From positions 84,573,141 through 84,637,140 of the forward strand of contig NC_079487.1 of the NCBI RefSeq assembly GCF_020520425.1: a stretch of 64,000 nucleotides of DNA, read 5' to 3'. The notes beneath the pieces were generated by a model. That model was not told the origin of the DNA and did not search any database. It saw only the letters and a program-made list of their open reading frames with translations. The stretch comes from Spinacia oleracea. Its lineage: Eukaryota; Streptophyta; Magnoliopsida; Caryophyllales; Amaranthaceae. Within the stretch, counting starts at the first letter, position 1. Each line of letters opens with the position of its first letter. Of the stretch, positions 46,971-59,294 are shown one piece after another. Both the position numbers and the translations under genes were made by a program.

Positions 46971-49900
46971 TCACCAGCTTGAATAAGAATCAACTTCTTG
47001 CAGCGGTTCGACAGAAACAGCATACGGGGAGTTCCAATCAGCATCAAAGATTTGTTGAAGTTGGGAAACAATGGCAGGGTTGTAAGTGCCAAAACTGATA
47101 CCAGCAGTTGTATAGAAATAATCCCATATAAGGTTGCTTGTCCCAATGTGAGCTCTCACATCGCTGACTGCATATTTCCCATGATTCACCCTCGTGTAAC
47201 CAGGATACATATTCCCTGTTTTAGTACCATTTCTAACAGCTGGCCCTGTTGAATTGTAACCAGGCACCTCGTAGTATTTGATTTCCACTTTGCCTGAGCA
47301 GTGGTTATACATTGATGAATGGCACAAGACATTAGTGTATAGTAGATATTTCAAATATTGATCCGTGTTGTTGATAAAATGCGCCCATCGTGCCACAAGG
47401 AGCTGGACTGTTGCCTTCTTCGAGAAGACCACCTATTATTCAGTGACATGATTAAGATAATTAAATACTTCTCAGAAACATTAAAGAAATAAGGAACAGT
47501 GTAAGCTTTAAGAAAATTCATGTAAATGAGCTCAGTTTCTGAAAGCACAAAGCCCAGAAGTAGCAGTAATAAATAATAATCTTTCAGAGATTCAAGCTTA
47601 TCTGTGTACACTATATACTTCATGGTAACATAGTAAGAAAGGAATTTATTTAATAATTAGAATTACCTTTCATTATCCAAAGTTACACATCTTCACCAAA
47701 CCTATGTTGTTTTCTTTGAAACTCTACTAAGAATAAATATGGGAAAGTTCAATTTTTAACTTATTAAATCTAAAACGAGGCCTGATATTTTGGGACAACC
47801 TAAAATAGGAGCACTATATTTTCCATTAATATCCATGTGCCCTCCCCCCAAAGAGTCAAGAGGAAAAACAAACTACAATGACGTTTTTCAAGATCTCACA
47901 GCTATATTTTGCGACAAAATAGAAAGGCCCCCAATGTATAAGACCAAAATATAAACCACAAACTTCTCCAAACTTCACGCAACAATATGAGGAAATACCT
48001 CTGATATAGCAGAAGAAAGAGACGACCAGTAAACGGTTTGTTCTGTATATTGAGATTGACCAAGCCAATCCATTGTACTGATTCTAACAACAGCTCCAGT
48101 TCCTACAGATGTTATTGTATCCAACCATGCTTGTTCATCAGTCTGGAATTTTCCAAAGGAGAGCTACAGCACATAGACATCTCAATTAGGTATCCGTTAG
48201 CCCACGGAAAATAAACATAACAAAAGAAAGCATCAATCACCAATTACAGTGATGAGAATCATTTAAATACAGCAGAAGAAAATGCAATGTGTGATGAAGG
48301 AGAAACTAAAGAAAAAAATTCACCGATTTGCAAGTTGGCTTTGTTCTTTTCACCTAAAATCAACTAATACAAACTTATCTAAATTTGTTTTTAGTTATAA
48401 AATGAACTTGGTAGACGGTAGCCCTTGGGTAGACTTTTTTACTGTTGTTCCGGGTACGGAACTGGGGGAATGGTCTAGATGTACCTTGCCCTGTCAAGCA
48501 GAGCAAACGTAAGCTAACCTCGGGGGTTTTACCGAGGAAACCCCCTCCGATGCTTAAGTCAGTATCATGTATTATTTAGAGAGAGAAAGTAGAGAGAAGG
48601 TGGAGCAAGTACCGAGAATAATGTCCCCTATCACAAATGAGGTGGGGGTATTTATAGGCGTCCTATTCAGTACTTTGGCTTATTTAGATGTCGCCACGTG
48701 TATGACGATGATGTACAGATTTGGTCTGCCTGTGAGATTGGTCTGCCCTTATAGGTTTGGTCTGCCTGGAGATATGGGCATCCATGGTAGGTTTGCTCTG
48801 CCTCATGGTCTTTGTCTGCCCTGGTAGGTTTGGCCTTCCCGGAGATTGGTCTGCCCTTATAGGTTTGGTCTGCCTGGAGATTTGGCCAGCCATGGTAGGT
48901 TTGCTCTGCCTCATGGTCTTCGGTGTTCCCTGGTAGGTTTGGTCTGGACTCACTTATACGATCCCGTACAACTAGTTCCTCAAGAGTTGGCTTGACCTTA
49001 GGGTTAAGCCTGCTCTTTGGTGCTCTTCATCTTTTTCCTGCTGTTCATGCCTACTCTTGATGGTGATGCATATTAGACCACGTACAACTAGTCCCTCAAG
49101 AGTTGGCTTGACCTTAGGGTTAAGCCTGCTCTTTGATGCTCTTCATCTGTGTCCTGTCCTTCATGCCTACTCTTGATGGTGATGCATATTAGACCGCATA
49201 CAACTAGTCCTTCAACAGTTGGCTTCACCTTAGGGTTAAGCCTGCTCTTTGATGCTCTTCATCTTTGCCATGTCGTTCATGCCTACTTTGGATGGTGATG
49301 CATATTAGACTATGTACAACTAGTCCCTCAAGAGTTGGCTTGACTTGAGGTTAAGCCCACTCTTCCCTTTCTTCCCAGTGCCCGTGTACTCGTAGGGGAT
49401 GGCATGTCTTCTCTATTTTTTTTTTTTTGGTGGTCTTCGAGACTTGTGGGGGTAAGTTTTTCCATAAAAGGTGTGTCCTGGGGGCTCTTTTTGGTACTAC
49501 TATATTGCCCTTTGGGTCTTTCCATAGTGCTCATTTTTTGACTAATTTGCCGCTTAGGTTTCAATTTTGCTCTCGGAGCAAATTTAGATATTTTTGTTTG
49601 TCTCCGAACTTTTTGGTCGCTTACCTTTTTGTTTGCTCTGGGAGCAACATGGAAATTTATCTTCAACTACGACTTTTTTTTTTTTTTTTGACCGCTTAGA
49701 TTTTAATTTGCTCTGGAAGAAAATATATCTTCAACTCCGACCTTTTTGGTCGCTTAGATTTTAATTTGCTCTGGGAGAAAATATGGAAATCTATGTACAA
49801 CTCCGACCTTTTTTATCGCTTATATTTTAATTTTCTTTGGGAGAAAATCTATCTTCAACTTCGACCTTTTTTGCCGCTTAGATTTTAACTTGTTTAGAAA

Positions 49901-52900
49901 TCTATCTTCAACTCCGACCTTTTTGGTCGCTTAGATTTTAATTTGCTCTGAGAGCAAATTTGAAATCTATCTTCAACTCCGACCTTTTTGGCCGCTTAGA
50001 TTTTAATTTGCTTTGGGAGAAAATTTAGAAATCTATCTTCAACTCCGACCTTTTTGGCCGCTTAGATTTTAATTTGCTCTGGGAGCAAATTTAGAAATCT
50101 ATCTTCCGCTCCGACCTTTTTGGCCGCTTAGATTTTAATTTGCTCCGGGAGCAAATCTATCTTCAATTCCGACCTTTTTGGCCGCTTAGATTTTAATTTG
50201 CTCCGGGAGCAAATCTATCTTCAATTCCGACCTTTTTGGCCGCTTAGATTTTAATTTGCTCTGGGAGCAAATTTGGAAATCTATGTTCAACTCCGACCTT
50301 TTTGGCCGCTTAGATTTTAATTTGCTTTGTGAGCAAATCTATCTTCAACTCCGACCTTTTTAGCCGCTTAGATTTTAATTTGCTCTGGGAGCAACTTTAG
50401 AAATCTATCTTCAACTCCGACCTTTTTGGCCGCTTAGATTTTAATTTGCTCTAGGAGCAAATTTAGAAATCTATCTCCAGCTCCGACCTTTTTGGCCGCT
50501 TAGATTTTAATTTGCCCTGGGAGCAAATATGGAAATCTATGTTCAACTCCAACCTTTTTGGTCGCTTATATTTTAATTTGCTCTGGGAGCAAATCTATCT
50601 TCAACTCCGACCTTTTTGGCCGCTTAGATTTTAATTTGCTTTGGAAGCAAATTTTGAAGTCTATCTTCCACTCCGACCTTTTTGGCCGCTTAGATTTTAA
50701 TTTGCTCTGGGAGCAAATTTAGAAATTTATCTTCAACTCCGACCTTTTTGGCCGCTTAGATTTTAATTTGCTCTGGGTTTTCATAACCAGAGAAACTCAT
50801 GATTATTTCTTCAGTTCCAACTTCTTCTTTTCTTTTCTTTTTTTTCCTTTTTTTTTAAAAAAAATAAAATAAAATAAAATAAAATTTTGATACTTTGTCA
50901 TGATCATATCTGAATATAGGCTAGCTAGGCCTTTTATATTCATAATAATAAGTAATGACCAATCATATTGCTAGGTAATGTACATATAGATATGTATAAC
51001 TCTGTAAAACAATAACATTAATATGCATTTCAACATTTTTTCTTTGTTCTGCTAATTTTAGCATTTAACATGCATGCTTACCAGTAAAATCTTCCTATTG
51101 GATTACTCTTGCTCTATCATGCTTCCATACTCCTTTTCATGTGTTCTTGTCTCGAGTCCTAACTTTGATACGTGTGTGTGTATTCCTCTTCGCACCACCT
51201 TACTCTGGCCTCAATTCAATTTCTCATTTTATCGCTATGAGCCTTGAGCTGACGTAATGTACGTGGTCTACCTCTGTCGTCTTGATCTGCCTCATGGTCT
51301 TCTGTCTACTAGGCCAACTTTGCCTAGCCTCAATGCTTTGACTCCTCTTGTCGCATTATCTTTGCTCTGGATTCATGGCCTTTGCTCTGCCACCTAAGGT
51401 CTGGTCAGAGTATGACCATGAAATTAGATACGCTAGGAACGATGTGATTCCACTTGGGAATTTGATCGAGCACATGGCATGCTCTGAGTCATTACTCATG
51501 ATAAGAGTCACAGAGTACAGTGCACCTTTTAGAGCTCAATAGAATATGAAAAACCATATTCATATACAAAGACTAAATAATTGATTTAACTCCGTCATTT
51601 TTGTTTACTTATAAATCGTTGGTGAAGCATGCATTTGGTAGTTATCGCAACATGCTTAGTCAAATATGTAAATACTGATTGATTTCATTGATGCATTTTT
51701 ACAAACAGTTGGTGTGCACAGATGATTTCAGCCGTTTGCAAAATCTATAAATTCACGACATCATCCACCAATTGTAGTCTATGTTTTGACACTTGAAAGA
51801 AATTTCAGACTGTATTATTAATAAGAAAAAGAGAGAGAAAGCTTAGCTTGGTGTGAATAAGTCCCTTGGAATTGCCTCCTTGTATAAATGCCAAGTTATT
51901 TGTCTTTTCCTATTTTCTTGAATTCTTTCATCTAGAAATCCATTTCGGTAGCCTGTTGAATTAATCATATTCATGGTGGTCGTTCACCATGGTTTAGGGG
52001 GTTTCACTCACATTTCACCCAGAGGTTCGGGGACAATGGTACGTTATTTGAAGTAAATTGTTCTGCTTGAACTGCTATCTTCGAGCACTGCCTTCCAGAG
52101 CAAGGTTTTAGAGATTCCCCCTCCTTCTAGCGCCACTTGTTCCGGGTACGGAACTGGGGGAATGGTCTAGATGTACCTTGCCCTGTCAAGCAGAGCAAAC
52201 GTAAGCTAACCTCGGAGGTTTTACCGAGGAAACCCCCTCCGATGCTTAAGTCAGTATCATGTATTATTTAGAGAGAGAAAGTAGAGAGAAGGTGGAGCAA
52301 GTACCGAGAATAATGTCCCCTCTCATAAATGAGGTGGGGGTATTTATAGGCGTCCTATTCAGTACTTTGGCTTATTTAGATGTCGCCACGTGTATGACGA
52401 TGATGTAAAGATTTGGTCTGCCCTTATAGGTTTGGTCTGCCTGGAGATATGGGCATCCATGGTAGGTTTGCTCTGCCTCATGGTCTTTGTCTGCCCTGGT
52501 AGGTTTGGCCTTCCCGGAGATTGGTCTGCCCTTATAGGTTTGGTCTGCCTGGAGATTTGGCCAGCCATGGTAGGTTTGCTCTGCCTCATGGTCTTCGGTG
52601 TTCCCTGGTAGGTTTGGTCTGGACTCACTTATACGATCCCGTACAACTGTTGAGCTAAACTTGTTTTTACTAAGCATGTGCTCGGATTGGGGGGTTAGTA
52701 GTGAAGGAGGAGCAAAAAGGAACATTAAACAGAAGAAAGATAGGGTAAGGTAATGTATCTGAAAGAGGAGCAAAAAGGAACATTAAACAGAAGAAAGATA
52801 GGGTAAGGTAATGTATCTGAAAGAGGAGCAAAAAGGAACATTAAACAGAAGAAAGATAGGGTAAGGTAATGGTATCTGAAAGAGGAGCTGAGGAGAACTT

Positions 52901-55900
52901 TTACACTTGTATTGAGAGCAAGTATATTACTATGCAAGGAGGGTGCTTATTTGAAAGGTTACAATTCCCCACCGCTTCCACCGAATATCAAAAAGGATAA
53001 AAAATAAAAATAAATAAAAAAGATGACTGTAGTCCTGTGTTTCTGAACATAGGCAAAAACCACGTGGGGTAAGTCAACTTGACTAACAAGCAACAAAGAG
53101 TTTCAACTTGAAACCCGATTACCTCAGGAGGAGCAAAAGAGAGATAGCTGGAGGAAAGCTGGGGAGTTGAACCATTGCTGTATCCAGGAGTCTGAATAGG
53201 TAGCTGAAACATATGAGGGTCTGAGAGCAAAGGGTATCCATATACATGTTTGATATTGACATAATCATGAGGAAGAGGAGATCTGCATCATCAAAATGAT
53301 TGGATTTTAAATACAATCCCTTGGAAAGGGAACATCGATATAGCAAAGTTCGTGCAAATCCTACATGAAGCAAAGTGTAGACAATTTGAATTTCTCATAA
53401 ACAAATTGTGCATGTATAAGAGAGAAATTGTGTTTCCATGACCATACTTGCATCTTTCTTCTGGAGCAACAAAATGCGACCAACAAGGAACTGTTCTATT
53501 TATCTGCCAACGTCGATCCCAGGTTGTTATTGTATGTGCTGATGCATCCAGTGAACCAAGTGTCCACAAGTTGTTATAGTAAATCTCGACCTTCTTGGCA
53601 ATACTTGGACAATTAGAAATGTAGACACCAGCTTCTTTAACCTATTAAAATTAAGAAACAATGTGGTAACTGCAAGTTATATGCAACGAGTAGGACTATC
53701 AGTCTATAATAGATGTGCAAAAATTAGAGCACAGTTTGATAAGAAAGAAGGTCCAAACAAAGTATACGATTTTTTTGCAGAGTACCTGAGTGAGAGATTT
53801 CCAGTCATTGTTGGCAGATCCAATGTATACATCACGTTCATCTGATATCCAAACTTTAGCATGAACTATGCCAGATCCCCACCATTTGCCAAGTAATAGT
53901 GTAACGTTCTTCACATTTGGTCTTCCTATCGCAAGGTCAGATGGTTCTTTGGTATAATCAGGATACACACCTGAGTGCTGCAAAAGCCTACAATGGATTA
54001 CATACAGCAAGGTTTCCAGAAAATAGTTCATTAAAAATGTAAAACTTTCCTTATTCTCCAAATACAAAGGAAATAATTCAAATCTATACCTGAGATTGAC
54101 ATTGCGGTCAGCAGCCTTAACAATGGCTTTATATACACCAAAACCTTCTTGAGCACCAAAGCTTTCCATTTCTTCTTCTGAGTAACCATAATCCCCTGAA
54201 AGAGGATTTTCTGGTCCAGCAACCAATTGCCAGTATTGAGCCATGATATCCAGCTTTTTAGTTGAGTTACCAGCCAACCACCGGAAGACATCAGCTGACA
54301 AAGTGCATATATTTCGTCATATTAAGAAAATTGAAGGTTAAAAAGTCAAATTGATCAAGACTTTCATAGATCATTGCAAGTAACAGACTGGAAAGTGGAA
54401 ACTGGTTCTATGAAGCTCAAAAGTATGTATGCTAATAAAAATGGATGTCAAATGTCTACATATGCATATGGCTATACTGAGCGGAGTGAGCCCTGTACGT
54501 GTTCTGCCAGCAATACTTTATGAAATGCAGTAATCTACACCAACATCTAAACCAAAAGAAGCAAAATCAGCAAGATATTACTAGTGCTGAAGTCCCGCTT
54601 CAAAAGCTTCACAACAATGACAACCCAATTTCAGGGAATTGAAAGGAATTTACAGACGGCCAGTCTGTTTGATAAGTGGTAATGAATATTAAAGAAAATA
54701 AATTTTTATGAAATTTTGTAGCGGAAACCATGGGTCAATTCCCATGGTAATGCCAATTCCCCCAATGTATCTCATTTTTTTTAATAAAAAATCATTACCA
54801 TTCATTATCACTTGAGGGATGGTATTGGTTGGTAATGAAAGTTTTGAAGACAATACAAGTTTGGGGATGAGCTCACATTACAATGGACATTAAGAAGATA
54901 AGATACTTTCCTAACAAACTTACAGTAAAAGTCATTCTCATTACCATCAGTTATCAACTTATCATACATACCAGACTGGCCGACAGAGAACCATTTAGCA
55001 AAACAATATACTTTTATCTAGTAGGCAAGTAGGCAACCAATAAAAAAAATCCAGAAGCATAACCAACACCTCAGAAATCTGTAGATACTGAACACCAGGG
55101 TTACCAAATTAGTATGTGATCATGGTACACTAGTGTACTAACTGAACAAAACTAAGCAAATTAGTGAATTACATTCCCGTACCCGTTTCATACTCCAGAG
55201 CACCCTAGCAAAAATTAACCTTATTTTCCTACTTCATATGTTGGGTATGACAAGTCTGGTCCAACTCAACTTCATTCCACACAATAAGCTTGAAATTATT
55301 TAACACTGCCTCGAAAAGATTGATTCTTAATTTCTTTTGTTCCTTTTCTGGCCTGGGGTGCCAAAGGCTCAAGTTCAGATAGTGAAACCTGAAACTCCTA
55401 TTCATTTATTAGATTACAATGAACTTCATTTCTATAATAAGATTGACATTTATCATAGTATTAGAAAAATTATTTAGGCTGATTATTTCAAATAACAAAG
55501 ACTAAAATTGTGAGTGAGGGATATTGTTAATTAATTTTTATTACAAAAATCAGCAAAATATATATATTTTTTAAAAGGTTATGCTATGCATACCCCATAA
55601 GTACTAATTATAAGTAGTAAATACATCATTTCCCTGCATGTTTTGATTTCGGATTCATGTCAAATTAAATCACTGGTCGATCGGAGTTATCTATGTTAAA
55701 TGTTTATACTTCTAAGTTCAAACTATGCTTACACCTTAACGCTACATAATTATTTACAGGAAAAATACCAAAAAAAAAAAAACAGATAAATAAGGAGTAA
55801 TACAATTGAGAAAATAAAAGAAGGATACCAGTGGAAAGAACTCCGGGAATCAGAGAGAGATGAGACATGTCGGTGGGGATTGATTGAACCAGCCATGCCT

Positions 55901-56018
55901 TGCAGTCCTCCTTAGTCGTAGTTTGTGCGGTTGATGAGGAGAGAAAAAATAGGGCAAACAAGAAAACCCCAACTGAAATTAACACTGAAATCTTCATCTT
56001 TTTCAAATTCATAATCAT
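46971..56018 (-). CDS. PLD3/PLD4-type phospholipase-D-superfamily protein
   Basis: Seven exons with GT-AG borders: 55829-56018, 54090-54294, 53786-53987, 53448-53641, 53123-53282, 47999-48163, 46971-47432. They total 1,578 bases, an exact 525-codon frame plus stop. The N-terminus has a signal-like segment (ISVLISVGVFLFALFFLSSS). Both catalytic HxKxxxxD motifs are intact: HAKVWISD...GSANNDWKSLTQ in exon 3 and HGKYAVSD...IGTSN in exon 7. Motif order and the end, DADWNSPYAV, match the PLD3/PLD4 branch, whose animal members are lysosomal 5'-3' exonucleases and lipid-modifying enzymes. In plants a vacuolar or secreted role is inferred, not shown. Potential N-glycosylation sites (NGT, NST) fit a secretory protein. 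The fifth intron is about 5 kb because of an LTR-element insertion. Upstream ATGs at 56018 and 56012 are both possible starts. Confidence 0.92.
48966..49340. repeat. Tandem repeat of about 117 bp inside the LTR element
   Basis: About three and a half units, each starting near GTACAACTAGTCCCTCAAGA and continuing GTTGGCTTGACCTTAGGGTT. Starts are at about 48966, 49083, 49198 and 49314. The first unit overlaps the LTR terminus, whose last bases are GTACA. Confidence 0.85.
49430..50780. repeat. Satellite-like array of 56-68-bp units with an internal hairpin
   Basis: About 19 units of the pattern CTCCGACCTTTTTGGCCGCT, TAGATTTTAATTTGCTC, TGGGAGCAAATTTAGAAATC, TATCTTCAA. Each unit contains TTTGCTC-TGG-GAGCAAA, a 7-bp inverted repeat. 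Length differs by loss of the TTAGAAATC part. Units in the middle are more alike than those at the left edge. Confidence 0.9.
50781..52137. other. Remaining interior of the LTR element, non-coding
   Basis: AT-rich and T-rich DNA with no recognisable domain. The short frame at 51348-51542 matches nothing known to me. The right end, next to the LTR, carries the PBS-like GTGGCGCTAGAAGGAGG on the minus strand. Confidence 0.5.
52707..52882. repeat. Three 58-bp tandem repeats in intron 5
   Basis: Units begin GGAGCAAAAAGGAACATTAA and end GGTAAGGTAATGTATCTGAA; starts are at about 52708, 52766 and 52824. They lie between the LTR element and exon 5 and are probably a simple local expansion. Confidence 0.85.
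54658..54981. mobile_element. MITE in intron 1 of the PLD-like gene
   Basis: Ends are GGCCAGTCTG and its reverse complement CAGACTGGCC, with related subterminal DNA (GATAAGTGGTAATGA against GATAAGTTGATAACTGATGG). Possible 3-bp target duplication GAC on both sides. No coding capacity; 324 bp. Superfamily uncertain. Confidence 0.6.
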
Positions 56019-56187
56019 TCCATTTTAATGGATTCTCTCTTCTGGGTTTATCTCAGAGTTACTAAAATTGAGTTGAAAATGGATCAAGATTGATGAGAGA
56101 GAAACGGGGAAGAATATTTGGAGGAGATCCAAAGACCCCAATTTTCCCGGGGTTTTAGTACGGAGTGTGTTAATATCTGACTACTAG

Positions 56188-57695
56188 GGGTGTTAATGAG
56201 CCGAGCCGAGCCGAGACCGAGCTTAGGTAGGCTCGGCTCGAGCTCGAAACTCTTAAGCATAGGCTCGGCTCGAGCTCGAAGTTCGACGAGCCTGAAAATT
56301 TGAGCTCGAGCTCGAGCTCGGTACAAGACTCGACTCAACTCGAGCTCGACTCCGCTCGAGCTTGAAACTCGACAAGCCTATAAAAACTCAAGCTTGAATC
56401 TTGTAGACCGCTTAGCTCAATTGCTTAATTCAGCCCAAGTAAAATTTTAAGGCCCAAATTGTTGCAATTGAAGCAGGTTGTTTGATTGCAAATGTATTGG
56501 TTATTTTATAACTTCTCATTTCTCTCACTTTTAGATATACAACCGATGTGGGACATGTTATTTTGTTTTTTTTAAGCAACTCTTGAATACTTTTTTCTAT
56601 TTGCTACCTCTGTATGATTATTTTGTTTATGATAATCCATGAAGAACATAATACCAAAAAAATAAGAAATCTAAAGGTAATTAAACCATAATCTGCACGA
56701 AAAAAAACTCAATAATTCAAATCACAAAATTACATTTTAACTAAATTGAACAAATAATTGTGCGCTGTTTTGGCAATTGAAGCAGATTGATTTGCGAGAA
56801 TCGGGTTTTCTATTTCTTCAGACATCAAGAATAAGAATTTTTTGGTTCATCAAAATCAAAATCAAAAGTTTTCATTGCTTACAAGACTGCAGTAATCAAA
56901 GAAGAAGGATACACAAAATCTTCAAATTCAAAATTTTAGGCAAAACCAATAACATTAATTGAAAAGATCATACTAAAGTTACTAGCAGGAGATAAAGGAA
57001 GAAAACATAGATGTTTATCAATCTATTTGTAATGAAGAGGTTGCCATTGATGCGTAAAGAAAAAGACATCTTTCTCTTTCACCAACTTGGTATACTAAGG
57101 AAGCCAATTACAAAGTGTATAACAAACTCCTAATAATCAAGAATAGGTAGAGATCTTGGGTAGATGTTAGATGATATGGATAACTGAGTAAGGAGAGGTC
57201 AAGCGAATTGGTGGAGGATAGAGTTAGGTCGGATGAAGGGATAGAAAATGAAGTGCAAAAAATGAAGAGACAAAAAATGGGCGTCTAAGAAAATGGTAGA
57301 ATATTAGTGAGAGAGCTTAATTAAGGTTGTGGTTACCGAGTTGTATCAATTAACATTATACTCACATGTAGACCGTAGTATAATAAATGAGTCACTCATC
57401 TATTAAAAATTGTGTTATGACTTATGATAAAGGTGCCTTATATATTCCACAAAACTTTTCAACATATGTATATCCACCGATGTGGGACTCTAAGTCACAA
57501 AATATTTTTACACTATAAACAAAGTCGAGCTTGTTCACGAGCTTTCGAGCCGAGCCATGGATAGCTCGGGCTTGGCTCGTTAAGATCTCGAGCCGAACTC
57601 GAACTCGAGTCGAGCCCACTCGAGCCGAGCTTTGACCGAGCTTTGCCGAGCCGAGCATCGAGTAGTTCACGAGCAGGCTCGGCTCATTAACACCC
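56188..57695. mobile_element. Non-autonomous hAT-like element with CTCGAG-rich arms
   Basis: Inverted termini GGGTGTTAATGAGCCGAGC (56188 onward; reverse complement ending at 57695) are followed by arms rich in GAGCTCGAGCTCGA and GCTCGGCTCGAG. TCTGAC flanks both sides and may be part of an 8-bp target duplication that has diverged. The middle (56400-57500) is AT-rich with no transposase. It lies about 170 bp upstream of the PLD-like start codon and could affect its promoter. Frames read across the arms are repeat artefacts. Confidence 0.65.
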
Positions 57696-58029
57696 ATTCT
57701 GACCCATGAAACATCACGTGTGAGAGTCGTGAAAAACACTTAATAAGGCTGAGGGGTTACTCCCCTTATCGCCATATGATTTTAAGGTAAAACCTTCTAC
57801 GGTCTTGTTAGGTGAACTCTCTCACTTGATGACGGGTGCGATTCAGGCCGTATTTAACAGAGTGGAATACTTAATTACGGAGTACTTAATGTGAGTTTCA
57901 TAACTAAAAATATTAACTTGGCCCAATCCCTAGTTTATAGGATCCACCTTGTTAGGCCCAACCAACCCATGCTATTGCTCTGCATTTTGCAACGACTTTT
58001 AAACATACGAGCACAACGGATACAAGATA
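57696..58029. other. Intergenic, nothing recognised
   Basis: Between the hAT-like and Stowaway-like elements. No gene or repeat boundary could be supported. Confidence 0.4.
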
Positions 58030-58037
58030 CTCCCTTC

Positions 58038-58849
58038 CAGGGGCGGATTTAGGGGTACAAGGGGTACCGTTGCCCCCCCATTACCTAGATCCGCGAAAAA
58101 TATATAACAGTAACAAGTATTTTGCATATATTTAAAATTCCCTATTAGGTATCATATAAATGAGTTTATCTCAGTTGGTCTTGGTAATTCTTATTTTTCA
58201 TCACTTTTTCCCATTTATTTGGCTCCTTAATGTTTTACTTTCTCATTGTTTAGCGCTTAATAGTTTTTTCACCGTTTAACTATTTATTGATTTTAGTCTT
58301 AACTTTTTTCAAATCTTTAATGATTCTAGCTATATCATTTATGAGTTTCTTTTTCACTCATTTAATTTCAATTACATAGATATATCACTTTTTGTGAATT
58401 TTACTTTTGTACCTAGCTAAAATTAGTTGCACGGGTTATATAATTTTTAAAAAATAAAATTTGTGAACACAATCCTAGATGTCATATACATAGTGAAGAA
58501 TAATATTTTCAATTCTTGAAATTTAATATGATTTCAATTTCATTAATGGTTTTTATATACACAGTTCACTACTCCCTTTATTTCTCTAATTGCTCTATTG
58601 TTTATCGAATATACTAAAAGACTAGTAAATCGTTGATAATATAAATGAAGTAAATGGTGGGTTTAGATTTTAATTATTTGGACTAAAATATTACAACGAA
58701 TGTAATTTTGACCCCCTTTTTTAATACCGAAAGTAGACCCTTTTTTGGATCATTTTTATAGCGGAATTGGACCCGTTTTTTTTCCCCCGTTGGTAGACTA
58801 TAAGAAATTTATTCGTACCCCCATTTCTCAAATCCTAGATCCGCCACTG
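58038..58849. mobile_element. hAT-type MITE, 8-bp target duplication CTCCCTTC
   Basis: Termini are CAGGGGCGGATTTAGG and the reverse complement of CAGTGGCGGATCTAGG. A perfect 8-bp duplication CTCCCTTC is at 58030-58037 and 58850-58857, the hallmark of hAT insertions. 812 bp, no transposase. Confidence 0.9.
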
Positions 58850-59058
58850 CTCCCTTCGTCCCTTAATATTCGTTTTGCTTTGCTTATAAAGTCGTCTCTT
58901 AATTACTCGTTTCGTTTCTATAAATGGCATATTGTTACTAATATTATATTATTTCTCTTACTTAAACTTGGAACCACATATATTCCTACTTTTTAACAAA
59001 AAGAGCTTGGCGAGGCGGCATGTTGTGATGTGTGAGCAAACACATCACATCGTCAAAT

Positions 59059-59210
59059 ATGTACCATTTATTTAAAAAAGAGTAATATTTCATTAAATAA
59101 AGAGTACTATTTCGTTAAACAGAGTACAATTTCGATAAAAACATGTACCATTTCGTTAAAAAGAGCACCATTTCATTAAAAAAACGGAGTACCATTTCGA
59201 TTAAAACATG
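59059..59210. repeat. Degenerate short tandem repeat (about 20-25 bp)
   Basis: About six to eight variants of AGTACCATTTCGTTAAA, some with an added AACATG. Function unknown. Confidence 0.7.
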
Positions 59211-59294
59211 TTTGCTATTATGTTTTTACAAAAACATAACAGCCTCCGATTTTGACTTCCTCTAACAAAAAACATTAAAAAATTCACCCCCACC

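Larger units (their letters stand above)
48446..52645 (-). mobile_element. Non-autonomous LTR element (LARD-like) in intron 5 of the PLD-like gene
   Basis: Two LTRs (48446-48970 and 52138-52645) are flanked by ACTGT (48441-48445 and 52646-52650). Orientation is minus: RC of the right internal border reads GTGGCGCTAGAAGGAGGGG, a PBS-like sequence, and the LTRs carry TATAAATA on the minus strand (48649-48656). The left LTR is longer by 17 bp because of an extra 'GTCTGCCTGTGAGATTG'-like unit near 48724. The 3.2-kb interior encodes no gag, protease, integrase or RT. It holds two kinds of tandem repeat (48971-49340 and 49430-50780) and an unremarkable stretch. Movement would need proteins from a partner element. 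It runs in the same direction as the host gene. Confidence 0.88.

Noticed and set aside
46998-47252. Plus-strand frames opposite the PLD-like and NLR exons
   Set aside because: They are antisense shadows of well-supported coding exons.
49430-50780. CRISPR-like regular array
   Set aside because: Whole units repeat with no unique spacers, it lies inside an LTR element, and the genome is a plant's.
51348-51542. Frame in the LTR element as a gag remnant
   Set aside because: No zinc knuckle, no gag motif and no continuation. Chance frame.
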